Source: Shewanella zhangzhouensis
GTDB taxonomy: Bacteria > Pseudomonadota > Gammaproteobacteria > Enterobacterales > Shewanellaceae
Length of the DNA stretch: 64,000 nucleotides
Direction of reading: 5' to 3'
Assembly: GCF_019457615.1 (NCBI RefSeq)
Contig: NZ_CP080414.1
Span: forward strand, 4,103,501 to 4,167,500
This document shows, piece after piece, positions 26,268 through 35,063 of the stretch; the stretch's first letter is position 1, and the number at the start of each line of letters is the position of its first letter. The notes under the pieces are model-generated. The model searched no databases. It was not told where the DNA came from and saw nothing but the letters and a program-made list of their open reading frames with translations. The translations under genes were made by a program, and so were the position numbers.

Positions 26268-26502
26268 GTTTCACTCATCCCGCTCGAAGCGGCCAAGGGT
26301 GTTGGTCAAAATGGCGTGGCTAGGCATGGATGCCGAAGCAGCGACCGTTGAGCTTGGAGCGAATCGGTCGCGCCAGCCAATTTTCACCATAAGCCCGACG
26401 GGGCTTTCCGCTTCGTGGCGGGTCGCTGGGGGATTGGATAAGGGGCCTGTCGAAACGGTCCCCTTTCCCCGGGTGTGGGTCGGTGACCCACGACTTTCGC
26501 CA
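26268..26502 (-). repeat. Inverted long repeat, right copy
   Basis: This is the reverse-oriented partner of 22199-22435. It lies within the non-coding region 25849-27138 (about 1.3 kb), which holds no credible gene. Upstream of it, near 26134-26152, a GGGGTCGGAGTTAATTAAAC string resembles ends of palindromic elements common in gammaproteobacteria, but no matching second arm is visible. Confidence 0.75.
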
Positions 26503-26590
26503 AACGAAGTTTGGCAATCTCCCCAAATCACCCGCAGGTCGGTTGACCTGCCAATTCATCCTGGCAAAGCGCAGCGCCCGAATTTCGGGC
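26391..26590 (+). repeat. Hairpin array B
   Basis: Five short stem-loops: AAGCCC-GACG-GGGCTT (26391-26406), GTGGGTC-GGT-GACCCAC (26475-26491), GCCAAAC-GAA-GTTTGGC (26499-26515), GCAGGTC-GGTT-GACCTGC (26534-26551) and GCCCGA-ATT-TCGGGC (26576-26590). All are perfect but unrelated in arm sequence. A further one of the same design, GCTTTTA-GCG-TAAAAGC, is at 26844-26860. The array overlaps the right long repeat and continues beyond it. Confidence 0.8.
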
Positions 26591-26743
26591 TGGCTACCGC
26601 ACCGGCGCTTGCAGCCTTAGAGCGTACCTGACCAACTGGCTTTGGTTGAAAGCCGCCTGTAAAAAATCCAACTAAAACAACAGCAAGTTAGCAGCTTGGG
26701 CGATGGCAAACCCAGGGTTAGGTCAAGTTTTGTGCAGTGTTTT

Positions 26744-26789
26744 CTGCTTAATGACCTGCTTAATGACCTGCTTAATGCTGCTTAATGAC
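26744..26789 (+). repeat. Four-copy 12-bp tandem repeat
   Basis: The unit CTGCTTAATGAC is repeated four times; the third copy lacks its last two bases. It is non-coding. Perfect short repeats of this kind can change copy number by slippage and would make a strain marker. Confidence 0.85.
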
Positions 26790-27138
26790 CTGCGGGGGCC
26801 ACATGGCCTTGTGAGATGAGGGGAGAAGCTGAAGGGTGAGTGAGCTTTTAGCGTAAAAGCGCTTGGCTGGCGCTGTCCCTGCGTTGCTGGCCGTGCCTGT
26901 GAAGGCTTGGTTGAGCGGTTCTTCCCTGATCCACATTGTTGTTTGCTGCGCTTATTCAGCAATGGCTTAATTAACACCTGCAATTCATCATCTTAGGGTT
27001 AAAAAAGCCTTGTCAGTAACAAGCTGAACCAAGCTACAACAAAGGAAGGCATTGGGCAATAGGAATCCAGGACACCCGCTATTTTGTGGTGCTTTTTATA
27101 GGTGTCCTTTCGCTTGTTTCTTTGTTGTGTGAATCTAT

Positions 27139-27840
27139 TTATTCAGATGCGATGAGGCCAGTCTCGGCGACTGATTTCGCTGCATTAAGCTGTTGTGCCG
27201 TTCTGATAACTGCTTTTTTCAGTGCTTCTCGCATAACGTTATTGGCTATTTGGTCGAGCACTGTTTGGTGCAGTACACCCATGCCCTCGTTATTCGACAT
27301 ATTGGCATCAAACACCTCTCTGGTGATGATTTCTTTACCATCTTTGTCGACCATAGACATTGAGAAAGAAACACTTCTTGTACATTCAAGTGTCCATGCC
27401 CCTGCACAATTGAAATCGAAATTCATCAAGTCAGCAGAAATAACCATCTTAACGTTGTTGTTCTGGGCAATATTTGCAAGTAGTTCTTTATCACTTGATG
27501 CTGGCATGACTTCAATTGTACGCGCATTGACACCTAGAGACTGCAATTCTTCAATAAAGTTTAATCTCACAAAATCAGCAACTCTTACGAATTTCTGACC
27601 ATTGTGAGTCATACCAATTGTTGCACCACCCATCCTGATCACAGCAGATTCAGAGTACTTATCTTTCACGCCAGCTATATTTCTTTTGTCTCGCCACTGA
27701 GTCACGCCAATAGAGTCAGTGTTGTCGACTTTTACTCCTGAGATGGGCTGTTTGTGGTATGTCACGGGAATGGAGTTTTGGATAGAACATCCGGATATTA
27801 CCGCTGCAAATACGAACACAAACAGGTTTTTTGTTAGCAT
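27139..27840 (-). CDS. Uncharacterised outer-envelope lipoprotein
   Basis: The 233-residue protein has a lipoprotein signal with lipobox VISGC (Cys18), so it is probably acylated and anchored in the envelope. The mature part has alternating strands and helices, with ESAVIRMGGATIGMTHNG near residue 65 and a C-terminal amphipathic helix (NNVMREALKKAVIRTAQQL). Its general layout recalls YajG-type lipoproteins, but I cannot assign it firmly. An AAGGAATGA site precedes the ATG. It is moderately AT-rich and stands alone inside the island, with no partner gene to suggest a role. Confidence 0.75.
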   Translation of the reverse strand: MLTKNLFVFVFAAVISGCSIQNSIPVTYHKQPISGVKVDNTDSIGVTQWRDKRNIAGVKDKYSESAVIRMGGATIGMTHNGQKFVRVADFVRLNFIEELQSLGVNARTIEVMPASSDKELLANIAQNNNVKMVISADLMNFDFNCAGAWTLECTRSVSFSMSMVDKDGKEIITREVFDANMSNNEGMGVLHQTVLDQIANNVMREALKKAVIRTAQQLNAAKSVAETGLIASE

Positions 27841-28694
27841 TTTCTCATTCCTTGATTTTAGGTTTTACAGATAAAGTGGGCTTCAATGCGTTTGCCTCTG
27901 CCTGCGGTCTGAAGTCGAAATCAGAACACTCAACACTTTTGATTGTAAAGCGACTTATTTTGAGTCGATTCCTTTGCTTCAAATGTATAAGTGTGAGTGG
28001 GCTACAGCAATAGGCGTTTTCTGCCTTGGGAGCATACTTAACTGGTCGTTGCAAGCACGCCCTGCCAACGCATGATACTGTAACCAACTGCTTTTAAAAA
28101 TTATTTCTTCTGATATCTGTAAAGATATCGGCAGTATTCTAGTGGATTTGTTCATGTTTCGAGCAATGTTCAACACCTTTCGCCACCTTAACCAAGGGCT
28201 TGAGCCTGCTTTGCCTATTAATGAAAAGAGGGAGGAAGGTAAAGGAGTAAGCGGTTGGCTCTTGCATATCTGGTGATTTCCTTGCTTTGCTGGCCGGGTG
28301 TTGGTTGGCGAGTGTCGCTCAGCGACAGGCCCACGAGCGAGAGCCATGGATGGCGAACTGGCGGTTATGCATGGATGCATTTGGCCCACGCCCCTCGGCT
28401 GCGGCACGCAGCCAATCCCGCCAGGGATAAAGGCTTCCGTCGCTTGCAACGCGACAAAACCCGCAGGGTTTTCTGTCCCGCCAGAGCCCAAACGTGCCTT
28501 CTGCGTTAACAGAATATCCGCGTGGCGGGCCTGAGTCCCTTCGGCTCAAAATTCATTTTCAACAAGCAGGCGACAGAAACTGTTCTGTCGTTTGCCTTGC
28601 GGCCGTTTTCGCCCTTCAGCCTTCGTTCATCTTCGGCCCTGTAGCCTGTAATCAAACTGGCATCATGCCCGTGTGAAACAATCAAGGAGGCCCT
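27841..28694. other. Non-coding part of the island with hairpin array C
   Basis: No credible gene lies in these 854 bases. A GATATC-TGTAAA-GATATC dyad is at 28112-28129. From 28314 there is a third hairpin patch, listed separately. The promoter and ribosome-binding site (AAGGAGG) of the DUF3300 gene are at the right end. Confidence 0.6.
28314..28590 (+). repeat. Hairpin array C
   Basis: Stem-loops: GTCGC-TCA-GCGAC (28314-28326), GGCTGCG-GCA-CGCAGCC (28397-28413), a one-mismatch GTCGCTT-GCA-ACGCGAC (28439-28455), AAAACCC-GCA-GGGTTTT (28456-28472, directly abutting the previous one), an imperfect TGAGTCC-CTT-CGGCTCA (28532-28548) and CGACAGAA-ACTG-TTCTGTCG (28571-28590). Four of the six are 17 nt long. 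The arms differ from those of arrays A and B, but the geometry is the same. Confidence 0.75.
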
Positions 28695-30140
28695 ATGAAC
28701 AGGTCTATCAGAATACAACTTGTGTCGGCCCTGATGTGTTTGCCCCTGTTTTCCGGCTGCACCTCGGTGGCCCAGGCCGAGCCGAGTGAATACAGCAGCA
28801 ATATCCGCGCCGAGCGCTTCAGCGAAGCCGAGCTGGCACGGCTGCTGGCACCCATTGCCCTCTACCCCGATACCCTGCTGACCCATATCCTGATTGCCTC
28901 CAGCTATCCGCTGGAAGTGGTGGAAGCAAACCGCTGGCGTGAGAAAAATCGCAAGCTCAGCGACAAAAAGCTGATGGATAAGGCCGAGAAGCAGGGCTGG
29001 GACCCCAGCGTGACCGCGCTGATTGCCTTCCCCAATGTGCTGGAGCGCATGAGCGATGACCTCAACTGGACCCGGGATCTGGGGGATGCCTTCCTCGCCG
29101 ATGAAGAAGCGGTGCTGGACAGCATACAGATGCTGCGCCGCGAGGCCGACCGCGCCGGTAATCTGGACGGCGGCGATAATCTGGTGGTGAAACGCCAGCC
29201 CACGCAAATCATTATCGAGTCGCCCAGCCCCGAAATCATCTATGTGCCCTACTACGACCCACGGGTGGTGTATGGTCACTGGCGCTGGAACCGCTACCCG
29301 CCGGTGTACTGGGCGCCCTTCCCCGGCTATGTGAGTTATCACCGTCACTTTGGCTGGCATTCGGGGATCAGCATTTCCTTTAACTTTTACTTCTCGAATT
29401 TCCACTGGTACGACAGGCACGTGATAGTGCACCACCATCATCACTATCGCCGCCCACCGGAGCCAAGGTATGCCATCAGCCAGGGTGCACAGCGCTGGCG
29501 CCATGACCCGGGCCATCGCCACGGTGTGGCCTACCGCAGCGCCGACGTCCGCCAGCGCTTTAATGTGAGCAGCCCCAGCCGGATTGAGCGCGACCACAGA
29601 CGCCATGACGAGTACAGCCGTGTTGTGTCGCAGCAGCACAATCCCCAGGTAAGGCAGCGGGAGCTGAGCCACAGCCGCGAGCAGGACTTCAAGGCCCGCA
29701 TGAACAGCAGCGAACGCCGCTTTGAAAACGCTGGCCATAGCGCCCGTGAACGGGAAGGGGGCAATAGCTCACGCGACCGTGAGATGGGGCATCAATCCCG
29801 TGAGCGTCAACTAAACCAGCAGCTGAACAGCCGTGAGCGGAATGACAACCGTGAGCGCAGCCAGCCACAGCAGCGTGGATTCGAGCAGCGTGAACAGCAG
29901 CGCGAGCGCCAGCAGTTCCAGGAGCGTCAGCGCGAGGTGCAGACCCAATCAAGAGTTCTGCCTGCCCAATCCAGGGAACAGCCAAGGGAGCAACAGGTGC
30001 AGCGTGAACGTCAGCGCGAGGCACAGCAGGAAGCCCGTCAGCAGCGCCAGCAGCCCCGTGAGCATCAGCAGCCCCAGCGGGAACGCCCTCAGCCACAGCG
30101 TGAGCGCCACAATGACCATCCCCGCGAGCGCAACCTGTAA
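28695..30140 (+). CDS. DUF3300 lipoprotein with Arg/Gln/Glu-rich tail
   Basis: The 481-residue protein starts with a lipoprotein signal (lipobox FSGC, Cys22). Residues about 40-190 match the DUF3300 pattern (LLAPIALYPDTLLTHIL, ASSYPLEVVEANRWR, FPNVLERMSDDLNWT), followed by a Tyr/Trp/His-rich strand region (EIIYVPYYDPRVVYG, HHHHHYRRPPEP). From about residue 300 the protein is a low-complexity chain of RERQQ-like units with high charge, probably disordered. The function of DUF3300 is unknown; the envelope location is inferred from the lipobox. AAGGAGG lies 7 nt before the start. It is followed by a strong terminator. Confidence 0.88.
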   Translation: MNRSIRIQLVSALMCLPLFSGCTSVAQAEPSEYSSNIRAERFSEAELARLLAPIALYPDTLLTHILIASSYPLEVVEANRWREKNRKLSDKKLMDKAEKQGWDPSVTALIAFPNVLERMSDDLNWTRDLGDAFLADEEAVLDSIQMLRREADRAGNLDGGDNLVVKRQPTQIIIESPSPEIIYVPYYDPRVVYGHWRWNRYPPVYWAPFPGYVSYHRHFGWHSGISISFNFYFSNFHWYDRHVIVHHHHHYRRPPEPRYAISQGAQRWRHDPGHRHGVAYRSADVRQRFNVSSPSRIERDHRRHDEYSRVVSQQHNPQVRQRELSHSREQDFKARMNSSERRFENAGHSAREREGGNSSRDREMGHQSRERQLNQQLNSRERNDNRERSQPQQRGFEQREQQRERQQFQERQREVQTQSRVLPAQSREQPREQQVQRERQREAQQEARQQRQQPREHQQPQRERPQPQRERHNDHPRERNL

Positions 30141-30233
30141 CTGCGTTTAAGGGCTGAGCTGACATTGCCCTGCCCACAGGACGCGATTGCCCACAGGCAG
30201 CGATTGCCAGAGCGCTGAAAATATGCCAAAAAC

Positions 30234-30259
30234 AAAGACCGGCCCTGCCGGTCTTTTTT
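30234..30259 (+). terminator. Intrinsic terminator after the DUF3300 gene
   Basis: AAAGACCGGC/GCCGGTCTTT is a perfect 10-bp stem with a 3-nt loop and a T run. Confidence 0.92.
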
Positions 30260-30285
30260 ATTGCCCGTGTTTTACTGAGAACCGC

Positions 30286-30330
30286 TCTGATTAGATCCAC
30301 TCGAATCAGACCCACTCTATTCAGACCCGC
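30286..30330 (+). repeat. Three-copy 15-bp imperfect tandem repeat
   Basis: TCTGATTAGATCCAC, TCGAATCAGACCCAC and TCTATTCAGACCCGC follow each other directly. The tract lies in the leader region of the methyltransferase gene and is non-coding. Confidence 0.6.
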
Positions 30331-30393
30331 ATTGGGCACCACCTTTTTACCGCCCATCGGAATGGGCCCAGCCAAGTCAGGGAGTTTAATCTC

Positions 30394-31029
30394 ATGTCCG
30401 GCCAAATCAGTGCAGCCGACACTGCGCAAACCGTTGCCACCTTCGACAAACATGCAAAGGCCTATCGCGACGCTTTTGTGCTGCTGCCAAGTTATCTGGC
30501 CACCTTCGATGCGCTGGCGGACAGGATGCAGCCCAGCCATAGGCGCTTACTGGACCTCGCCTGCGGCCCGGGCACCTTAAGCCTGCACCTGAAATCCCGC
30601 CTCCCCGGGCTTAACATCACCGCCACCGATTTATCGCCACAAATGCTGATGCTCGCCAAAGAGGCGCTGCCGGATGGTGAGTTTCATTGCCTGGATCTCA
30701 GAGATACCGCAAGCCTTACGGGCGAGTTTGATGTGATTGCCTGCGCCTTCGGCCTGCCCTATCTCGACAGCCACAGCGCCGCGCAATTTTTAAAGGACTG
30801 CGCCGCCAAACTGACCAGTGAGGGACTGCTGTATCTGAGTTTTATCGAGTGCGACGGTAACCCCCATGTTCAGACCAACAGCCATGGCGACAGCGTCTGG
30901 CGTCAGGGGCACACGGCAGATGGCATCCAATCGCAACTGAGCACTCTGGGGCTTACGCCGCTGTGGCAGCATGACACAGAAACCCGCAGCGAAACCGAGC
31001 ACTTTTTAATCGCGATTAAAGGTCAATAA
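30394..31029 (+). CDS. Class I SAM-dependent methyltransferase
   Basis: The 211-residue cytosolic protein has motif I LLDLACGPGTLSLHL (near residue 50), a second acidic motif (TATDLSPQM) and motif III-like FDVIACAFGLPYL. This is the Rossmann methyltransferase core of the Methyltransf_11/25 groups; no substrate-specific domain is visible. It is transcribed alone, between two terminators. Confidence 0.88.
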   Translation: MSGQISAADTAQTVATFDKHAKAYRDAFVLLPSYLATFDALADRMQPSHRRLLDLACGPGTLSLHLKSRLPGLNITATDLSPQMLMLAKEALPDGEFHCLDLRDTASLTGEFDVIACAFGLPYLDSHSAAQFLKDCAAKLTSEGLLYLSFIECDGNPHVQTNSHGDSVWRQGHTADGIQSQLSTLGLTPLWQHDTETRSETEHFLIAIKGQ

Positions 31030-31056
31030 AAAAAGCCGGTCACTGACCGGCTTTTT
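31027..31056. terminator. Bidirectional terminator
   Basis: AAAAAGCCGGTCA/TGACCGGCTTTTT is nearly a perfect palindrome. It serves the methyltransferase gene and the convergent protease gene. Confidence 0.92.
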
Positions 31057-31074
31057 CATCTCGATGGCTAAGGC

Positions 31075-32619
31075 TTACTTACAGTTACGGCCCTTACAGG
31101 TACCGCCTGTGTTACCGCCGCCGCTGCTCTGGCCGTCACAGCCATAGGTGGTCAGGTAATCCACGGCGTCTTTGGCTTTCACCAGACCATAACCGTAGGA
31201 ATCATCACGACCGGCTACGCCCAGATCTTCGGCAGTGGCACGCAGCGCCGCACGGATTTGGGTGTTGGAACACTGAGGGAAGTGGCTCCATACCAGCGCA
31301 GCCACACCGGCTACGTGTGGGGTGGCCATGGAGGTACCGTCGAAGTAGGCATAGTTACCGGCGCCGATGCTGACGCTGGCATTGCTGCCAACCTTGGCCA
31401 GCATGGCCGCGCCGTCTACGTCACTCACGCCCACAGATGGGATAGAGGTGACCACGTCGCCCATGGTGCCGTTCAGTGCACCTGACACGTTGTTGTAGAT
31501 GATGGCCGCAACACCGCCGCCGTTTTCACAGGCCTGCACCTTCTCGGCGAAGGAGATCACGCCGCGCTGGATAAGACACACCTGACCGTTGGCGTTACAG
31601 GCAGTCTCGCCGGTGCCACAGTCGGCCAGCATGCCAGAAGCATCGCCGGTGGGTGAACCTTCCATACCTATGGCTTCATAACCTGTGCCGGCCACGGTGG
31701 TGCTGGCAACCAGTGCAGTGCCGGTTGGCACAGACGAGAGCACACCCACACCTGGGCCAGAGAGTTCAACCTGGCTGGTCTTTTGGGAGAAGTCGGCAAC
31801 CACCTTGTTACTGTCGATGGCAGCAACAGATACCACAGAGTTGTAAGAGGCTGGGTAAGAGTGACGGGTGTTGCCATCGTTACCGGCGGCAGCGATAGAC
31901 AGCACGCCACGGCTTTCAGCGGCGGCAAAGGCCGAGTCTTCGGTGCGGCTTGAGCGGCTGCCACCCAGGCTCATGTTGATTACCTTGGCACCGGCCTGCT
32001 CACACTTGTTCAGCGCCGATACCAGTGAAGAAGAGTAGCCCCAACCATCGGCATTGAATACCTTGATGATGTGCAGGTTCAGGTTGCCATTGGGGTTTAC
32101 ACCCACTACGCCGGTGTTGTTGTTCAGGGCGGCGATGGTGCCTGCCACGTGGGTACCGTGGTGGTTTTCATCGGTGAACCAGTTGCCGGTGCCGGCATCG
32201 TTGGTGCCTGTTACCTGGTTACCGGCCAGATCTTCGTGGGCCAGTTCATAACCGGAGTCGATGATACACACGGTAGTGTTGGAGGTGGCGGCATCGCTCA
32301 GCAGGTCGGCCTGCACCATGGGAATACCGTAAGGCACAACCTGACCCAGAGGATAGCGCTTGGCATCCACTTCAACGTATTCTACGTTGGGGTTGTTTTC
32401 GAGCCCTTTCAGCGCCTTGGCTGGCAGGGTAAAGGCAGCGGCATTGTGGCTGCTCAGATCCAGGGCCATCTTGCCACCCTGAGACTTCAGCTGAGCCATT
32501 ACGCTCGGGCCCTTGCCTTCTTTAAACTTAACGATATAGCGCTCCTGGTCGGCAGCATAAGCGCCAGAACACAGCGCCAGGGTTACAGCCGCGGCCAGTG
32601 GTTTGTAAATGGATTGCAT
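31075..32619 (-). CDS. Secreted subtilisin-family (S8) protease with PA domain
   Basis: The 514-residue preproprotein has a signal peptide (1-22), an I9-type propeptide (about 24-90, YIVKFKEGKG) and an S8 catalytic domain with triad Asp121 (IIDSGYEL), His154 (NHHGTHVAGT) and Ser430 (FDGTSMATPHVAG), plus oxyanion Asn247. A protease-associated domain is inserted between about residues 300 and 410 (CLIQRGVISFAEKVQACENGGG). The mature enzyme ends in a short Gly-rich, Cys-containing tail (GGTCKGRNCK) with no C-terminal prepeptidase domain visible. It should be an extracellular protease. The ATG at 32619 is chosen because the signal peptide begins there; the frame is open 16 codons further. Confidence 0.95.
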   Translation of the reverse strand: MQSIYKPLAAAVTLALCSGAYAADQERYIVKFKEGKGPSVMAQLKSQGGKMALDLSSHNAAAFTLPAKALKGLENNPNVEYVEVDAKRYPLGQVVPYGIPMVQADLLSDAATSNTTVCIIDSGYELAHEDLAGNQVTGTNDAGTGNWFTDENHHGTHVAGTIAALNNNTGVVGVNPNGNLNLHIIKVFNADGWGYSSSLVSALNKCEQAGAKVINMSLGGSRSSRTEDSAFAAAESRGVLSIAAAGNDGNTRHSYPASYNSVVSVAAIDSNKVVADFSQKTSQVELSGPGVGVLSSVPTGTALVASTTVAGTGYEAIGMEGSPTGDASGMLADCGTGETACNANGQVCLIQRGVISFAEKVQACENGGGVAAIIYNNVSGALNGTMGDVVTSIPSVGVSDVDGAAMLAKVGSNASVSIGAGNYAYFDGTSMATPHVAGVAALVWSHFPQCSNTQIRAALRATAEDLGVAGRDDSYGYGLVKAKDAVDYLTTYGCDGQSSGGGNTGGTCKGRNCK

Positions 32620-32801
32620 TGCATACTCCTGTGCATATTCAAAGCGGTCATCTGATGGAACAGTCAAACGCCATACAGACCTTGTTATTATTTTTTATTA
32701 CATTTGTAACACTTTTGTATCACAAAGGCCTGTTATACGCACAATCCATGGCAAACACAAGCGGATGCCGACAAAGATATCGTTAAAGCGCTTACATCAG
32801 G

Positions 32802-34133
32802 TTAAACCTCTGCCAGCTGCCTGAAGTCCCCCTGTTCGCTTGCACCGGTCAGGCTGAATACATGGGGATGAATATGCCGTGTCAGGTGCACATCCAGCAT
32901 CAGGGTTTGGTCCGCCCTGAGGTATTCAGCAAGCTTGCCGGCGCAGCGAAACTCCACCGGCCGGTAGTGGGCAAGGCCATTATCCGGCCGGGGAAGAATG
33001 CGAAATCCCAAGCAGCCTTCGGCGGTTTTCAGCATGCGGTCGTGGTTGAGGTACAGAGTAAGGGCATTGCCACTGCGCTGATTCTTTTGCCTGTCCTTAA
33101 AAAAGCCCCTGGGCAGCTTGCCCGGGTCGTAGTCTGGCCCCGCCAGCAACAAAAAATCGAAATCGCAGATAGGCTCACCTTCGTTATCCCACAGGCGCAC
33201 CACCAGCTGAGTAAAGCGTGGGCCTGATCTTGGATTGCTGTCAGCCATCTGTTGGCAAAGGGCGCTGTAATCCCCTGCCGACCCCACCTGCAGACACTGC
33301 AGGATGCGGCTGACCACCGGCCTGGGCTTTGGCGAGCGGCCATTGACCGAGGTCATGATGCCAAGCTTGCTGCCGCTGTGACTGGCCCGTGGCAACACCT
33401 CAAAGCCACAGGCAGGCGCAATAACATCTGCCGTGGGTATGAGCACTGCCCGGCCGTTATCGTCCAGGGTTTGGGTTTCAGTGAGCTCGAGCCAGCGATA
33501 ATTGAGATTGGCCCCGGCGAGACGCACTACGCCATCGCTGCCGGGCTCGGCTGTATAGCTGTTGAGGAAGTCATAGAGGTTACTGTCGATGGTTTCGCCG
33601 CTGATAACAAAGGGATACAGGCCATCGGCCACGGGGTCCTGGCTGAGCCAGTAGCGGCTCAGCTGATGTTGCCCCAGGCTGCCAAGCTCCAGCCAGTCGA
33701 GAATTTGTTGCCCCGGCTCTACCCCATCGAACCAGGATTTGAGCCGCCCAAGGCGGGATTTGCCCAGCTGTGCCAGCGCCGAACCATGGTTGGCGGGGGC
33801 AAGCATAATCAGGTGAGTCAGCGGGCATTGCTTCAGTCCCTGAGCCCCCTGAGAATAGTAACGGGCAAGCCAGGTGCGGATAACAGGCGCGCCGGTGGAA
33901 TGGGTCACTATGGCAAAACTTTCCCCCTGCAAACGCTCCTGCCGGGCACGCTCAAAGGCGTCGGCCACATCCGCAAGGCGTACCTCGTCATTGAAGCTGA
34001 TATAGCGACCCAGAAAGATGTGCTCAATATCCAGCGCCAGCGATTCGGGGGCAAAACGAGCCAGTGCCTCGGGCAAGCCGCCATACACCCGGGTATCCGT
34101 GACACTCCAGCCATGCACCATCACCAGTTTCAC
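32802..34133 (-). CDS. Alpha/beta hydrolase (esterase/lipase-like)
   Basis: The 443-residue protein starts KLVMVHGWSV, the oxyanion-hole HG motif of alpha/beta hydrolases, and has a nucleophile elbow THSTG (a GxSxG variant with Thr in the first place) in a LIP/PGAP1-like context. The N-terminal half (about 1-250) is the hydrolase; the C-terminal part (about 290-440) forms a separate beta-rich domain of unknown function. The start is GTG at 34133, supported by GGGAGGA 7 nt upstream. There is no signal peptide, so it appears cytoplasmic. It follows the DUF1223 gene by 72 nt on the same strand, probably in one operon. Substrate unknown. Confidence 0.82.
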   Translation of the reverse strand: MKLVMVHGWSVTDTRVYGGLPEALARFAPESLALDIEHIFLGRYISFNDEVRLADVADAFERARQERLQGESFAIVTHSTGAPVIRTWLARYYSQGAQGLKQCPLTHLIMLAPANHGSALAQLGKSRLGRLKSWFDGVEPGQQILDWLELGSLGQHQLSRYWLSQDPVADGLYPFVISGETIDSNLYDFLNSYTAEPGSDGVVRLAGANLNYRWLELTETQTLDDNGRAVLIPTADVIAPACGFEVLPRASHSGSKLGIMTSVNGRSPKPRPVVSRILQCLQVGSAGDYSALCQQMADSNPRSGPRFTQLVVRLWDNEGEPICDFDFLLLAGPDYDPGKLPRGFFKDRQKNQRSGNALTLYLNHDRMLKTAEGCLGFRILPRPDNGLAHYRPVEFRCAGKLAEYLRADQTLMLDVHLTRHIHPHVFSLTGASEQGDFRQLAEV

Positions 34134-34205
34134 TCTGGCATCCTCCCTGAAAAAGCCAATCAATTGAATGCCATAAAAGAACACAAACCGCAGGTGCTGA
34201 CAAGC

Positions 34206-34931
34206 TCAGGGCAGTATCCAATCCCCAAGGGCCTGCAGCGGCAGCGACTTGTCTTCTACCCAGGCAACCAGTGCAAGGCGGCTCGCCTGCTGCCATTCAG
34301 GCCGGGATATCAGCTCAAATTCCTCTGCGAAATGGACGCCTGTGTCAGTGGCGATCCCCTTGAACTGCCAATGTTGCAGCACTACAAAATCCTGTGTGAG
34401 CCGTTTGCCACGGTTCTCACCACGGGCTATGGCACTGACCATCCCCATACCGACCACCGCCAGATGCAGGGTATCGGCCTGGCCTTCAAAGCTCGCCTGC
34501 AGGCTTTGCCCCTCCAGCTTTAACCAGAGCGGCCCCGCCTGGGCTTTCGGCACCTCACCGCCGCGCCATTCCCGCCCTCCGATAAAGATTTGCGGTGTGT
34601 ACACCCCTTTACTGTGTTTGCGATTCCAGTGAGCATATTGGCGCTTGCCGTGGGCGGGGTCAGCAAAGGGGTCTTTCCAGCCAAGGTAATCCCAGTAACT
34701 GACATGAAAGGCCAGCGGAAAGAGACTGCGCCAAAGTCCGGTCTCATTGGCCAGACCGGACAGCCAGGCCTCAGCCGGTGGGCAGCTGCTGCAGCCCTGT
34801 GAGGTATAGAGTTCAATAATTTGGGGCTGCGCGCCCTGGCTTTTCGCTTCAAACTCGAAGGCCGCTATGGGCACAGCAACAGGCAAGACAAGCAGCAGGC
34901 CAAACAGGCACATCGCTTTCAAGGTGAACAC
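34206..34931 (-). CDS. DUF1223 thioredoxin-fold periplasmic protein
   Basis: The 241-residue protein has an N-terminal hydrophobic signal (about 1-25), then VIELYTSQGCSSCPPAE-type sequence (here IIELYTSQGCSSCPPA): a CxxC motif in a thioredoxin-like fold, the DUF1223 signature. Later blocks (AFHVSYWDYLGWKDPFADP, YTPQIFIGG) are also characteristic. The role is unknown; a redox function in the periplasm is plausible. The start is GTG at 34931; an ATG at 34913 would drop the positively charged start of the signal peptide. It probably shares a transcript with the downstream hydrolase. Confidence 0.87.
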   Translation of the reverse strand: MFTLKAMCLFGLLLVLPVAVPIAAFEFEAKSQGAQPQIIELYTSQGCSSCPPAEAWLSGLANETGLWRSLFPLAFHVSYWDYLGWKDPFADPAHGKRQYAHWNRKHSKGVYTPQIFIGGREWRGGEVPKAQAGPLWLKLEGQSLQASFEGQADTLHLAVVGMGMVSAIARGENRGKRLTQDFVVLQHWQFKGIATDTGVHFAEEFELISRPEWQQASRLALVAWVEDKSLPLQALGDWILP

Positions 34932-35063
34932 TCCAACGCCGACTGATATGGAGTAAGACCTTAGCGCCGGGCAGCGGATTTCAGCGGCCGACTTGAAAAT
35001 TGCGTTTAACTCACTAAGGTTAAATCGACACCGCCTGCCACCAGATGTTACTCATGGAGTATT

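Noticed and set aside
28506..29738. 410-codon open frame antisense to the DUF3300 gene
   Set aside because: DUF3300 motifs, lipobox and AAGGAGG support the plus strand only.
33252..34523. 423-codon open frame antisense to the hydrolase and DUF1223 genes
   Set aside because: It crosses two genes with clear family motifs, has no ribosome-binding site and shows no recognisable domain.
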